Shown: piece after piece, positions 42,936-51,462 of the stretch
Position numbering within the stretch: position 1 is the first letter of the stretch
Layout: each line of letters starts with the position of its first letter
Assembly: GCA_045629285.1 (NCBI GenBank)
Contig: JAZQQY010000018.1
Location: 1-64,000 of the forward strand
Length of the DNA stretch: 64,000 nucleotides
Reading direction: 5' to 3'
Source of the DNA: UBA1723 sp045629285
GTDB taxonomy: Bacteria; Bacteroidota; Bacteroidia; Bacteroidales; Paludibacteraceae
Notes under the pieces: generated by a model
Told to the model about the DNA's origin: nothing
Databases searched by the model: none
The model's input: the letters and a program-made list of their open reading frames with translations, nothing else
Translations under genes and position numbers: made by a program

Positions 42936-42957
42936 CGTTAACGTTGACGTTGACGAA
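42934..42957 (+). repeat. Four-unit hexamer repeat at the esterase stop
   Basis: GACGTT AACGTT GACGTT GACGAA, beginning inside the TGA stop codon. Confidence 0.8.
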
Positions 42958-42993
42958 AACGGCAAGTAAAAATTTTATCCTATTCAAAAGGAA

Positions 42994-43026
42994 AGAGTCG
43001 AGAGCATTGCTTTCGGCTCTTTTTTG
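42994..43026 (+). terminator. Intrinsic terminator of the double esterase gene
   Basis: Twelve-pair stem (42994-43005 with 43009-43020, two G-U pairs, loop ATT), then six to seven T residues. Confidence 0.88.
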
Positions 43027-43090
43027 ATGTATTTACCGAATAATCATCCTACCATTTCACTACGTTGGCCAACTAGAAAGAATTTAGAAA

Positions 43091-43348
43091 ATGTCCAAAA
43101 TGAGAAAACAACCCAACCCCATACTTTCCCCTGAACAATTTCCTGTGGGACAATTTTTCTATAATGATCCAAACATTTGGAATCATATTGAGCCTTTAAT
43201 TTCAACAGAAGAAAAAAAAGAGGTCGGAAATCAAATCATATGGATCAAGAGTGTGTATAAAGATGGTGGTTATAAAAAGAGATCAAGAGAATTGGTTCTA
43301 AAGAATCAGACAAAACACAACGATGATAGCGAAAGCATATTGGAATAA
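43091..43348 (+). CDS. Hypothetical 85-aa protein
   Basis: Starts MSKMRKQPNPILSPEQFPVG and is rich in Lys, Glu and Asn at the end. No signal peptide, motif or -7 box was recognised. Two further small frames follow at 43323-43433 and 43445-43519, so the stretch may be a frameshifted remnant. Confidence 0.35.
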   Translation: MSKMRKQPNPILSPEQFPVGQFFYNDPNIWNHIEPLISTEEKKEVGNQIIWIKSVYKDGGYKKRSRELVLKNQTKHNDDSESILE

Positions 43349-43433
43349 CAATGAAATACGTATAGCTCCAGAATATATCCGAAAGAAGGCAAGGCACGTC
43401 TACAAGTCGATATTGACGAATTGTATGAATTGA
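43323..43433 (+). CDS. Small overlapping frame (36 aa)
   Basis: MIAKAYWNNNEIRIAPEYIR then 16 more residues; overlaps the end of the previous frame in another reading frame. Basic, unassigned. Confidence 0.2.
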   Translation: MIAKAYWNNNEIRIAPEYIRKKARHVYKSILTNCMN

Positions 43434-43444
43434 GTGATATTTTC

Positions 43445-43519
43445 ATGGCTTTTTTCGTTGCGATTATCTTCATCTTAATTGGTATTATTTATCTGATTGT
43501 AAAAAAAGCTATAACATAG
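43445..43519 (+). CDS. Possible 24-aa single-helix membrane peptide
   Basis: MAFFVAIIFILIGIIYLIVK plus KAIT: one hydrophobic helix with a basic end. The frame stays open upstream to 43355 (DIDELYELSDIF before the ATG) without another ATG. Small membrane protein or C-terminal fragment of a decayed gene. Confidence 0.25.
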   Translation: MAFFVAIIFILIGIIYLIVKKAIT

Positions 43520-43610
43520 AATATAAACATATCTATATTTTTTCTCTTGAAATTCAACAATGTTGATTCGCCTCGAGAAACCTATTAAATTCATTTAATC
43601 TTAAATCGAT

Positions 43611-43982
43611 ATGAATAAAAAGTTAATTTTTCTTTTAATCTCGATCTGTTTATTAGTTACTGGTTGCAGTAATGTGCCTAACCAACAGTCTCTTTATGAA
43701 GAAATACTGACAGAACAGACGGAGGCTGTTAAGAATCTAATTCAAGCAGCCCATAATATTGACAGTGACGCAACTATTAATGATGGTGAAATAGATAATG
43801 AATTATTTGACGAAATGACCTCTTTAGCTAAAGAACAAGACAAAATATTGGCAGATGATATCGAAGAGGTGTGCAGCCTTAGCGAAGTGATGGTTTTGAT
43901 CGGAATAGGTAAATATGCGTACCGTAGTCAAGACGACGTGTATATCATGCATATTGATTGTCTGAAGCCAAAAATTTCTTGA
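43611..43982 (+). CDS. Small putative lipoprotein
   Basis: 123 aa. Clear lipoprotein signal (LISICLLVTGC, Cys at 19), then an acidic, mostly helical region (EEILTEQTEAVKNLIQAAHN) and a short beta-like end (DDVYIMHIDCLKP). No family recognised; the A+T-rich composition and small size are typical of an accessory gene. Orphan between the esterase and the lyase. Confidence 0.55.
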   Translation: MNKKLIFLLISICLLVTGCSNVPNQQSLYEEILTEQTEAVKNLIQAAHNIDSDATINDGEIDNELFDEMTSLAKEQDKILADDIEEVCSLSEVMVLIGIGKYAYRSQDDVYIMHIDCLKPKIS

Positions 43983-44101
43983 TTTAGGGTATGAAATCTG
44001 TGCAAATCACAAAAAGCATCCCCTATCCTTGCATATTTACCACTTTTCTTTACCGGGATGAATTTGTAGTGCATAACCTTTTATAATTCTTCCTTAATCC
44101 G

Positions 44102-44109
44102 TAAATTTG
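44102..44109 (+). promoter_or_regulatory. Probable -7 box for the aromatic amino-acid lyase
   Basis: TAAATTTG, 22 nt before the ATG at 44132; the same box precedes psd. Confidence 0.45.
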
Positions 44110-44131
44110 CGAGAGTATATAAAAAATCAAG

Positions 44132-45655
44132 ATGAAAAACATCGACTATATTTCTTTAAACGACATTGAGGATATTCTCTACAAGGGTGAGCAGATTTCG
44201 TTTGCACCAAGCGTATGGGAAAGAGTAAACAGAAGCTACGATTTCTTAAAATCATTCTCTGGAGACCGTATCATATATGGAATCAACACTGGTTTCGGGC
44301 CTATGGCTCAATGGCGTATCTCCGACGAAGACCGTGAGGCTTTGCAATACAACATTATCCGCAGCCACTCCACAGGTGCTGGCAACCCATTGCCTGACAT
44401 CTATGTGAAAGCGGCCATGATTGCACGTATCGGCACATTCACTCAGGGCAAAAGCGGAATCCATAAGAGTATCGTCGACTTGCTAATGAATTTCATCAAC
44501 AAAGATATCACTCCTTTCATTCCAGAGCACGGTAGCGTGGGTGCGAGCGGCGACCTTGTGCAGCTTGCCCATCTTGCCCTTACGATGATCGGCGAGGGTG
44601 AGGTCTTCTACAAAGGTGAGAAGCGTCCTGCTGGAGAGGTAATGAAAGAGTGCGGACTTGAGCCAATCAAGATGTTTATCCGCGAAGGTTTGTCGCTTAC
44701 AAACGGAACTTCATTCATGACAGGAATCGGTCTTGTCAATCTGATAAACGCAAAGAAGCTTCTTCGTTTCGCCACAATCGCCAGCGTTATGATGAACGAG
44801 ATTGCAAGTTCCTACGACGATTTCATGTCGGAGCCGATAAATGCAGTTCGTCGCCAGCGTGGACAGGGCATCATCGCAGAGCAGATGCGTGAGATTGCAA
44901 AAGGAAGCAAATGTATGCTCGACAGAAAAAGCGAGATGTACGACAAGAAGCACACCGAGGATGTCTTCACCCATAAAGTGCAACCATATTACTCACTAAG
45001 ATGCATTCCTCAGATTCTTGGCCCTATATTTGAGACAATGGAGAATGTAGAGAGAGTTCTGATCAACGAGGTCAACTCAGCTTGTGACAACCCTATTGTC
45101 GACCCAGATACACAGGAAGTCTACCACGGAGGCAATTTCCACGGAGACTATGTTTCGTTCGAGATGGACAAACTAAAGATTGCCGTCACAAAGATGACAA
45201 TGCTTTGCGAGCGACAGATGAACTATCTTTTCCACGACAGAATCAACGGAATCCTTCCTCCATTCGTCAACCTTGGCAAACTTGGTTTGAACTACGGACT
45301 ACAGGCATCACAGTTTACAGCCTGCTCCACTACAGCAGAGTGTCAGACGTTGTCGAATCCGATGTACGTACATTCTATTCCTAACAATAACGACAACCAG
45401 GATATCGTGTCGATGGGAACAAATTCCGCATTGATTGCAAAACGAGTCATAGACAACTCATTCCAGGTGATCGCGATCCACTTCATGGCTATTGTTCAGG
45501 CTGTGGATGCACTAAATTCTGCCGATAAATTGTCGCCTCTTACAAACCGTCTTTATAAAGATGTCAGAGCCTTTTTCCCACGTTTTGAGGAGGATACGCC
45601 TAAGTATAAAGATATAGAAAAGATGATTATTTTCTTGAAAGAGCAAAGTTATTAA
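44132..45655 (+). CDS. MIO-type aromatic amino-acid ammonia-lyase, probable tyrosine ammonia-lyase
   Basis: 507 aa. The MIO-forming Ala-Ser-Gly is at 138-140 (GSVGASGDLVQL). YGINTGFGPMAQ, QYNIIRSHSTGAG (Ser78-His79), HGGNFHGDY and the very conserved VHSIPNNNDNQDIVSMGTNS follow the order and wording I recall for the Flavobacterium johnsoniae tyrosine ammonia-lyase (FjTAL) more closely than for classical HutH. Such enzymes make p-coumarate, the starter of flexirubin or aryl-polyene pigments. No hutU/hutI or aryl-polyene genes adjoin. Substrate is inferred, not shown; histidine remains possible. Confidence 0.7.
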   Translation: MKNIDYISLNDIEDILYKGEQISFAPSVWERVNRSYDFLKSFSGDRIIYGINTGFGPMAQWRISDEDREALQYNIIRSHSTGAGNPLPDIYVKAAMIARIGTFTQGKSGIHKSIVDLLMNFINKDITPFIPEHGSVGASGDLVQLAHLALTMIGEGEVFYKGEKRPAGEVMKECGLEPIKMFIREGLSLTNGTSFMTGIGLVNLINAKKLLRFATIASVMMNEIASSYDDFMSEPINAVRRQRGQGIIAEQMREIAKGSKCMLDRKSEMYDKKHTEDVFTHKVQPYYSLRCIPQILGPIFETMENVERVLINEVNSACDNPIVDPDTQEVYHGGNFHGDYVSFEMDKLKIAVTKMTMLCERQMNYLFHDRINGILPPFVNLGKLGLNYGLQASQFTACSTTAECQTLSNPMYVHSIPNNNDNQDIVSMGTNSALIAKRVIDNSFQVIAIHFMAIVQAVDALNSADKLSPLTNRLYKDVRAFFPRFEEDTPKYKDIEKMIIFLKEQSY

Positions 45656-45706
45656 CAATTATTGCATATATTTGCAGAAATATTGTTTATCGGTAACGAG
45701 CAAGAT

Positions 45707-46540
45707 ATGAAAAACACGTTTTTAATAGGTTTGGCACTTTCGCTTTTTGTATGCTTCAACACTTCGGCAAAATCCAAGAAGTCGAATGAGGCAGCGGTTG
45801 CAGACACCACAAAGAAAGCACCTCTAATTGACCCAGAGCAGGCATTCGATGAGGCTACAGCAAAGGAGAGAAATCCAGAATTGAAGAAAGAGGATCAACT
45901 ATATGAGCCTCGCGAAGTAATGTTAGAAGTCCATGCAGGTTTGAACATGTCTAATTACATGTCCGACTACGACTACACTGCATACAGTTTTGGTCCAATC
46001 GTCGGTATCGGAGCAGATTTTCCTATCAAGAACGTGTTCTCAATCAGTCCAGAGTTGAACTTGAGCGTCATCGGAGCAAGAGTTGAATACTGTGACACAG
46101 TATCGGCAACAGAGCGACTTACATACATGGAGATTCCTATCTACGCAAGATGGCAGTTCTCTCACAACCGTTCGAAACCGTTCGTCGCAATCGGTCCAAA
46201 CATCGGTATCGGTGTAGGAGGCAAGAGACACTACAACGAAAAGACTCGTATGATGACTCCAGAGGAAGAGGAGAAAGTCCCTTTGTTCGCACCGAACCAG
46301 GAGACTCAGGAGACAAATGCAATCTATAAGAAAGCTGATTTCGGAATCAAAATCAAGGCAGGTGTATATGTAAAGACAAAGTGGGCAATCTCAGTAGGTT
46401 ACCAGTTTGGCATCGTCAACATCTGCGACAAGAAATATTTCGATGAAATTATTCCGGGCTACTTCAACGACAGAGTCATCAAGGTAGCACCAAGTGTGAA
46501 GAACTCTAACATCTTCGCAACATATTCTTACTACTGGTAA
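45707..46540 (+). CDS. Outer-membrane beta-barrel protein (PorT/OMP_b-brl-like)
   Basis: 277 aa from the ATG at 45707 (MKNTFLIGLALSL); an upstream ATG at 45662 lacks a signal start. Signal peptide ending near residue 20, a charged linker (DEATAKERNPELKKED), then barrel strands such as MLEVHAGLNMSNYMS, YSFGPIVGIGADF, PELNLSVIGARVEY, FVAIGPNIGIGVGG, and ending in TYSYYW, a terminal aromatic. Probably an 8-10 strand outer-membrane protein. Follows the lyase by 51 nt. Confidence 0.72.
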   Translation: MKNTFLIGLALSLFVCFNTSAKSKKSNEAAVADTTKKAPLIDPEQAFDEATAKERNPELKKEDQLYEPREVMLEVHAGLNMSNYMSDYDYTAYSFGPIVGIGADFPIKNVFSISPELNLSVIGARVEYCDTVSATERLTYMEIPIYARWQFSHNRSKPFVAIGPNIGIGVGGKRHYNEKTRMMTPEEEEKVPLFAPNQETQETNAIYKKADFGIKIKAGVYVKTKWAISVGYQFGIVNICDKKYFDEIIPGYFNDRVIKVAPSVKNSNIFATYSYYW

Positions 46541-46549
46541 AATTAAGAA

Positions 46550-47257
46550 ATGACAGTAAGGGCATTCACATTGCTTATATTCAGTCTTTTAACATTGGAA
46601 AACTGTTTCTCGGAACAGTTTTCCAAATTCTTTGTGGACTTTTTTGTTGACACAAAGACACAGTCTGAAAAGGTGCTATACCCTTATTTCTTTAATGCGG
46701 AAAGGACATTAACCAAGAGCGGTTGGCAGACGTTACACTTGAAAAATAAGAACCGCATCATGATCGTGTGTGCCGACTCGCTTGAATCGGTGGCAAAAGA
46801 GGATGCTGTCGACGTCACAATCACAAACGGAGCCAAATTGAACGGTGTAAGACACATCTTCAACAAGCAGAAGAGAAGTTGGAAGCTATTCAATAGCAGA
46901 AACATTCAGACATCAGAATACGTCGACAAATCTTTTATTGAATTTATAGAAAGATTCTCGACCGACGTCGATTTCCAAAAGAAAAAGATAATTTTTCCAT
47001 TGCCGGAAAAGACGGTACAACTAACAGCAGACAACAAGGAAAACCAGATAAGCAGTAAACTTCACATGCCGCGTACATGGGCTCCCGTCGGATTCATCAG
47101 CCAGATGACTCCAATATGCAGTTTCGTACAGGCTGGTGAAGATGCAAACAACCGTCGCATCGTGATTTTTGAAAATGGAGAAAAGAGTATCAGCTACAAC
47201 TTCATCAATATCCGTGACAACTGGTTCTTGATTGAGATCGAGAAATATGCAAAATAA
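46550..47257 (+). CDS. Exported protein, DUF4348-like
   Basis: 235 aa. N-terminal hydrophobic signal (MTVRAFTLLIFSLLTLENCF). The segment SFIEFIERFSTDVDFQKKKI then IFPLP recalls DUF4348 lipoproteins of Bacteroidales, but the match is from memory and weak. Ends in FINIRDNWFLIEIEKYAK. It begins 10 nt after the barrel-protein stop and is likely co-transcribed with it. Confidence 0.45.
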   Translation: MTVRAFTLLIFSLLTLENCFSEQFSKFFVDFFVDTKTQSEKVLYPYFFNAERTLTKSGWQTLHLKNKNRIMIVCADSLESVAKEDAVDVTITNGAKLNGVRHIFNKQKRSWKLFNSRNIQTSEYVDKSFIEFIERFSTDVDFQKKKIIFPLPEKTVQLTADNKENQISSKLHMPRTWAPVGFISQMTPICSFVQAGEDANNRRIVIFENGEKSISYNFINIRDNWFLIEIEKYAK

Positions 47258-47473
47258 AAATAACAGGCAATAATCTAAACTGTTCTACATTACGTATTCC
47301 AGGCAAATACTTATTGTGGGAAAGCCGCACAAAGTCAAAAATAAGGATTAGGCATACATTCTCGCGTCGCCACAATTTGCAACAAAAATTTTCATTTACA
47401 CATTAAAAAAACTAATTTTGCAAACTAATTGCGATTCTATTCGAAAAAAATATAAAAAAGTTTAATAATAAAA
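47258..47473. other. Intergenic region upstream of the DUF2723 gene
   Basis: 216 nt, A+T-rich near its end, no ORF or hairpin of note. It holds TAATTTTG at 47413-47420, the likely -7 box. Confidence 0.5.
47413..47420 (+). promoter_or_regulatory. Probable -7 box for the DUF2723 gene run
   Basis: TAATTTTG, 53 nt before the ATG at 47474. The eight genes downstream are separated by at most 35 nt, so this may drive the whole run. Confidence 0.45.
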
Positions 47474-50400
47474 ATGAAGCAATACAAGCTACTTAACAAT
47501 GTCGTAGGTGGAGTTGTGTTTTTGATCTCATTGGTCACTTACCTTCTCACTATTGAACCGACAGCTAGTTTCTGGGATTGCGGCGAGTTTATCAGTACCG
47601 CATACAAGTTAGAAATCGGACATCCACCGGGAGCACCATTCTTTATGCTGATGGCGAGATTCTTTACACTATTCGCATCGGATGTCCACCAAGTAGCTAA
47701 AATGGTCAATGTCTTCTCGGCATTCATGTCGGCTTTGACTATTCTATTCCTATTCTGGACAATCACACATTTGGCAAGACGCTTGGTCATCAAGGCAGAG
47801 TCTGAGTTCACACTTGGCAATACTATCGCCATTCTTGGCGCTGGTGTGGTAGGTGCGTTGGCTTACACTTTCTCCGACACATTCTGGTTCTCAGCTGTGG
47901 AGGCAGAGGTTTACGCGTCTTCATCGATGTTTACTGCAGTCGTTTTCTGGGCTATGTTGAAGTGGGAAGACGTGGCAGACCGTCCATACGCCAACAGATG
48001 GTTGGTTGTAATCGCCTATTTGATGGGACTTTCGGTAGGTGTCCACCTATTGAACTTGCTTTCAATTCCTGTTCTTGTGCTTGTATACTACTTCAGAAAA
48101 TACAAGTTCAGCTGGACAGGTGTGTTTATCTCACTTGCTTTGTCTGTCGTCCTATTGGCAGTTATCCTTTACGGTATCGTGCCAGGATTCGTTACAGTTG
48201 CAGGATGGTTCGAGTTGTTGTTCGTCAACGGAATGGGCTTGCCATTCAACACTGGTGTTATCATCTACAGCATCGCACTAATCTCTTGCCTTGTAGGTGG
48301 AATCTACACTTCATACTCAGACAAGTTTGAGGAGTCGCAGTTACCAAACGTATTGTTCGTAGCATCAGTAGTGCTTCTTGGCATTCCTTTCTTCGGAAAC
48401 CATATCCTACTTGGTTGTATTCTAATCGTAGCTTTGGTTGCATTCTTGTTCTTCACAAAGAAGGGAAAGGAGACACCAGCATCTATGCTAAATACAATCC
48501 TTACTTGTTTGACTGTAATCCTACTTGGTTACTCTTCATACGCTACTTTGGTTATCCGAAGCAACGCTAACCCACCAATGGACCAGAACTCACCAGACGA
48601 TGTGTTCTCATTGAAGAGCTATTTGAACCGTGATCAGTATGGCGACACTCCACTATTCTACGGAGAGAGCTTCGCATCTGAGTTCAAGTACGACAGAAAC
48701 GGTTCTGTACAGAAGGAGTACGGAGAGTCGCTTTACGCAAAGAAGATCAAGGAGAACGAAAACGAGCCTGACAAGTACTATGAGTACGACAAAAAGACCA
48801 AGTACATCTATCAGCCACAGTTCTTGATGTTCTTCCCTCGTATGTACTCGCGTCAGGCAAGCCACATCTCAGCTTACAAGAGCTGGTCGAACTTCGAAGG
48901 AAAGAAGGTAAAGGCGGACGATGGAAAGAAGGTTGAGGTTCCTACATTCATGGACAATATGGCATATTTCCTTAAGTATCAGTGTGGTTTCATGTATTGG
49001 AGATACTTCATGTGGAACTTTGTCGGACGTCAGAACGATATTCAGGGGCACGGTGAGATCACTCACGGAAACTGGATTTCAGGTATCGATGCATTGGACA
49101 GCCTACGTCTTGGCGACCAGTCGCAGCTACCAGACGACTTGAAGAACAACAAGGGTAGAAACTGCTACTACTTCTTGCCTTTGATTCTTGGTTTGCTTGG
49201 TATCCTTTACCAGTTCAACAAGGAGAGAAAAGGAACAAAGAGTTTCTTGCTAGTCAGCGTATTGTTCTTCATGACAGGTTTGGCTATCGTGGTTTACTTG
49301 AACCAGTATCCATTCCAGCCACGTGAGCGTGACTACGCTTACGCAGGTAGCTTCTATGCATTCTGTATCTGGATCGGACTTGGTGTTCTTTGGATCTTCG
49401 ATCTATTGAACGGCAAGATCGACAAGAGAATCGCTGCCACAATCGCAACACTTGTTTCAATGAGTGTTCCTACAATCATGGCAGTCGAGAACTGGGATGA
49501 TCACGATCGTAGCGACAGATACACTTGCCGCGATTACGGTGCCAACTACTTGAAGACAGTACCGGCAAACGGTATCATTTTCACAAACGGAGATAACGAC
49601 ACATTCCCATTGTGGTACAACCAGGAGGTAGAAGGTGAAGGTACAGATTGTCGTGTTGCCAACCTTTCCTATTTGCAGATGGGATGGTACATTGACCAGA
49701 TGCAGCACGACTTCTACGATTCCAAGGCTATTCCGATGTCAATGAAGAGCAAGGATTACTCTAACGGAAAGTTGGATGTAGCTTACATCGACAAACGAAT
49801 CGACAAGGAGATGACTATCGACGAAGGATTCAAATATCTACTAGACAAGCGTACTGCTAAGCAGCTTGGCTACAGAGACGGAATCGATGTCCTTCCTACT
49901 ACTAAGCTTCTAGAGTATGTCAACAAGGATGCAGTTATTGAGGCTGGACTTGTTACTCCAAGCGATACAGTACGTGTACTGAAGGATACAATCATGATGG
50001 TCAACGAGCCAAATCCAAACAATGGCGGAAAGGTTGAGCCTCACATGAAGAGAGTCATCGTCGACATGACAAAGAAGAAGATCGAGGATATCAAGATCGA
50101 CTTGAGCAAAAAGAGCTACCTAGGCAAGCAGGATTTGTTCATTCTTGATTTGATCCGTTCTAACAAGGATTGGAAGACACCTATCTACTTCGCAGTTACA
50201 GTCGGCAAAGACAGCTATCTTGGTCTTGACCAGTATCTTGAGCTTGAGGGTATGGCTTACCGTTTGGTTCCATACAAGACTCAGGGTGGTGTCAACACAG
50301 AGAAGATGTACGACAACATGATGAACAAGTTCGCATGGGGTAACGTAAGTCAGCCAGGCATCTACATGGACGAGAACAACTGCCGTATGGCCAGAACATT

Positions 50401-50794
50401 CCGTCACATGTTCGTGCGTCTTGCTTCTGAACTTGCAGAAGAGGGTCAGAAGGCAAAGGCTGTCGAGGTGCTTGACAAGTGTATGTATGAGATTCCAACA
50501 TACAACGTGCCAGCAGATCTAACATCATGCAACATAGCTCATTTGTATGCAAGTCTTGGAGAGAAAGAGAAGGCAGAAGCCATCATCGATGAGATCTACA
50601 CTGTATGTAAGCAGTATAGAGCATGGAACAAGACACTTACAAAAGAGCAGAGAAAATCAGCTTCTGAGGACATCAACGACCACTTCGACATGATGCGTTA
50701 TGTTGCTACTACTGCAGCTAAGGCATGCAGCAAGGAGAAATCAGACGAGATCAGAAAAGAGGTTGAAGGATTCTATCAGGAGATAGATCAATAA
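47474..50794 (+). CDS. DUF2723 membrane protein (GT-C / protein O-mannosyltransferase-like)
   Basis: 1106 aa. N-terminal GT-C-like membrane domain (about 1-370), with TIEPTASFWDCGEFISTAYK and IGHPPGAPFFMLMARF, the acidic and HPPG segments of DUF2723. A second membrane block (about 565-660) has NQYPFQPRERDYAYAG. A soluble C-terminal region ends with TPR-like helices (ASLGEKEKAEAIIDEIY). Resemblance to dolichol-phosphate-mannose protein mannosyltransferases suggests transfer of a sugar from a polyprenyl carrier to periplasmic proteins or glycans. Acceptor and donor unknown. First of eight tightly packed genes. Confidence 0.8.
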   Translation: MKQYKLLNNVVGGVVFLISLVTYLLTIEPTASFWDCGEFISTAYKLEIGHPPGAPFFMLMARFFTLFASDVHQVAKMVNVFSAFMSALTILFLFWTITHLARRLVIKAESEFTLGNTIAILGAGVVGALAYTFSDTFWFSAVEAEVYASSSMFTAVVFWAMLKWEDVADRPYANRWLVVIAYLMGLSVGVHLLNLLSIPVLVLVYYFRKYKFSWTGVFISLALSVVLLAVILYGIVPGFVTVAGWFELLFVNGMGLPFNTGVIIYSIALISCLVGGIYTSYSDKFEESQLPNVLFVASVVLLGIPFFGNHILLGCILIVALVAFLFFTKKGKETPASMLNTILTCLTVILLGYSSYATLVIRSNANPPMDQNSPDDVFSLKSYLNRDQYGDTPLFYGESFASEFKYDRNGSVQKEYGESLYAKKIKENENEPDKYYEYDKKTKYIYQPQFLMFFPRMYSRQASHISAYKSWSNFEGKKVKADDGKKVEVPTFMDNMAYFLKYQCGFMYWRYFMWNFVGRQNDIQGHGEITHGNWISGIDALDSLRLGDQSQLPDDLKNNKGRNCYYFLPLILGLLGILYQFNKERKGTKSFLLVSVLFFMTGLAIVVYLNQYPFQPRERDYAYAGSFYAFCIWIGLGVLWIFDLLNGKIDKRIAATIATLVSMSVPTIMAVENWDDHDRSDRYTCRDYGANYLKTVPANGIIFTNGDNDTFPLWYNQEVEGEGTDCRVANLSYLQMGWYIDQMQHDFYDSKAIPMSMKSKDYSNGKLDVAYIDKRIDKEMTIDEGFKYLLDKRTAKQLGYRDGIDVLPTTKLLEYVNKDAVIEAGLVTPSDTVRVLKDTIMMVNEPNPNNGGKVEPHMKRVIVDMTKKKIEDIKIDLSKKSYLGKQDLFILDLIRSNKDWKTPIYFAVTVGKDSYLGLDQYLELEGMAYRLVPYKTQGGVNTEKMYDNMMNKFAWGNVSQPGIYMDENNCRMARTFRHMFVRLASELAEEGQKAKAVEVLDKCMYEIPTYNVPADLTSCNIAHLYASLGEKEKAEAIIDEIYTVCKQYRAWNKTLTKEQRKSASEDINDHFDMMRYVATTAAKACSKEKSDEIRKEVEGFYQEIDQ

Positions 50795-50803
50795 TAGTCA
50801 CTG

Positions 50804-51448
50804 ATGATTATAGAACAACCGCCACGTCTGTTCAGGGCATTTTTTCCCTGTACGACGTGGCGAATAAAAAAAGAGAAAGAGAAAACCGTCTATCTCACAT
50901 TCGATGACGGTCCTATCCCGGAAGTAACGGAATGGGTGCTTGACACACTCGACCGGTACAACGTGAAAGCGACCTTCTTCTGTGTCGGGGACAATGTCCG
51001 TAAGCATCCGGATGTTTTCAAGATGGTTGTGGAGAGAGGCCATAACGTCGGCAATCACACCTATAATCATCTCCGTTCGTGGGGCACTTCCGCAAAACGT
51101 TATTGCGAGAATGTGGAGAAAGCCCACCAGCTTATCAACTCCACACTATTCCGTCCACCACACGGAATCATCCGCCCGACCACTATTCGCCATTTAAGGA
51201 AACGATACAAAATAGTGATGTGGGATGTAGTGACAAGAGATTACAACAAGAATCTCACGCCGGATGACATCTTCGATAAAGTGAAGCGATACACAAGGAA
51301 CGGTTCGATCATCGTCTTCCACGACTCGTTGAAAGCGAGGAAAAACATCGAAGGAGCATTGGCAAAAAGCATTGAATGGCTTCTTAGCGAAGGCTATTCA
51401 TTCAGAAAAATAGAATATAAATCACTCGCAGACAAAACTGCCGAGTAA
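50804..51448 (+). CDS. Polysaccharide deacetylase (NodB homology)
   Basis: 214 aa. NodB motifs are in order: YLTFDDGP (catalytic Asp), NHTYNH (metal-binding H-x3-H), RPPHG and VMWDVVTRDYN, and IIVFHDS near the end. Removes acetyl groups from N-acetylated glycans in a CE4-like manner; peptidoglycan and capsule substrates are equally possible. No signal peptide or TM helix visible, unusual for a periplasmic enzyme, so it may be cytoplasmic or use an unrecognised export signal. Starts 9 nt after the DUF2723 gene. Confidence 0.88.
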   Translation: MIIEQPPRLFRAFFPCTTWRIKKEKEKTVYLTFDDGPIPEVTEWVLDTLDRYNVKATFFCVGDNVRKHPDVFKMVVERGHNVGNHTYNHLRSWGTSAKRYCENVEKAHQLINSTLFRPPHGIIRPTTIRHLRKRYKIVMWDVVTRDYNKNLTPDDIFDKVKRYTRNGSIIVFHDSLKARKNIEGALAKSIEWLLSEGYSFRKIEYKSLADKTAE

Positions 51449-51462
51449 AAAACAAAAGATAG

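Noticed and set aside
44132..45655. Classical histidine ammonia-lyase (hutH)
   Set aside because: No hutU, hutI or hutG nearby, and the sequence order recalls FjTAL more closely; kept as an alternative, not the call.
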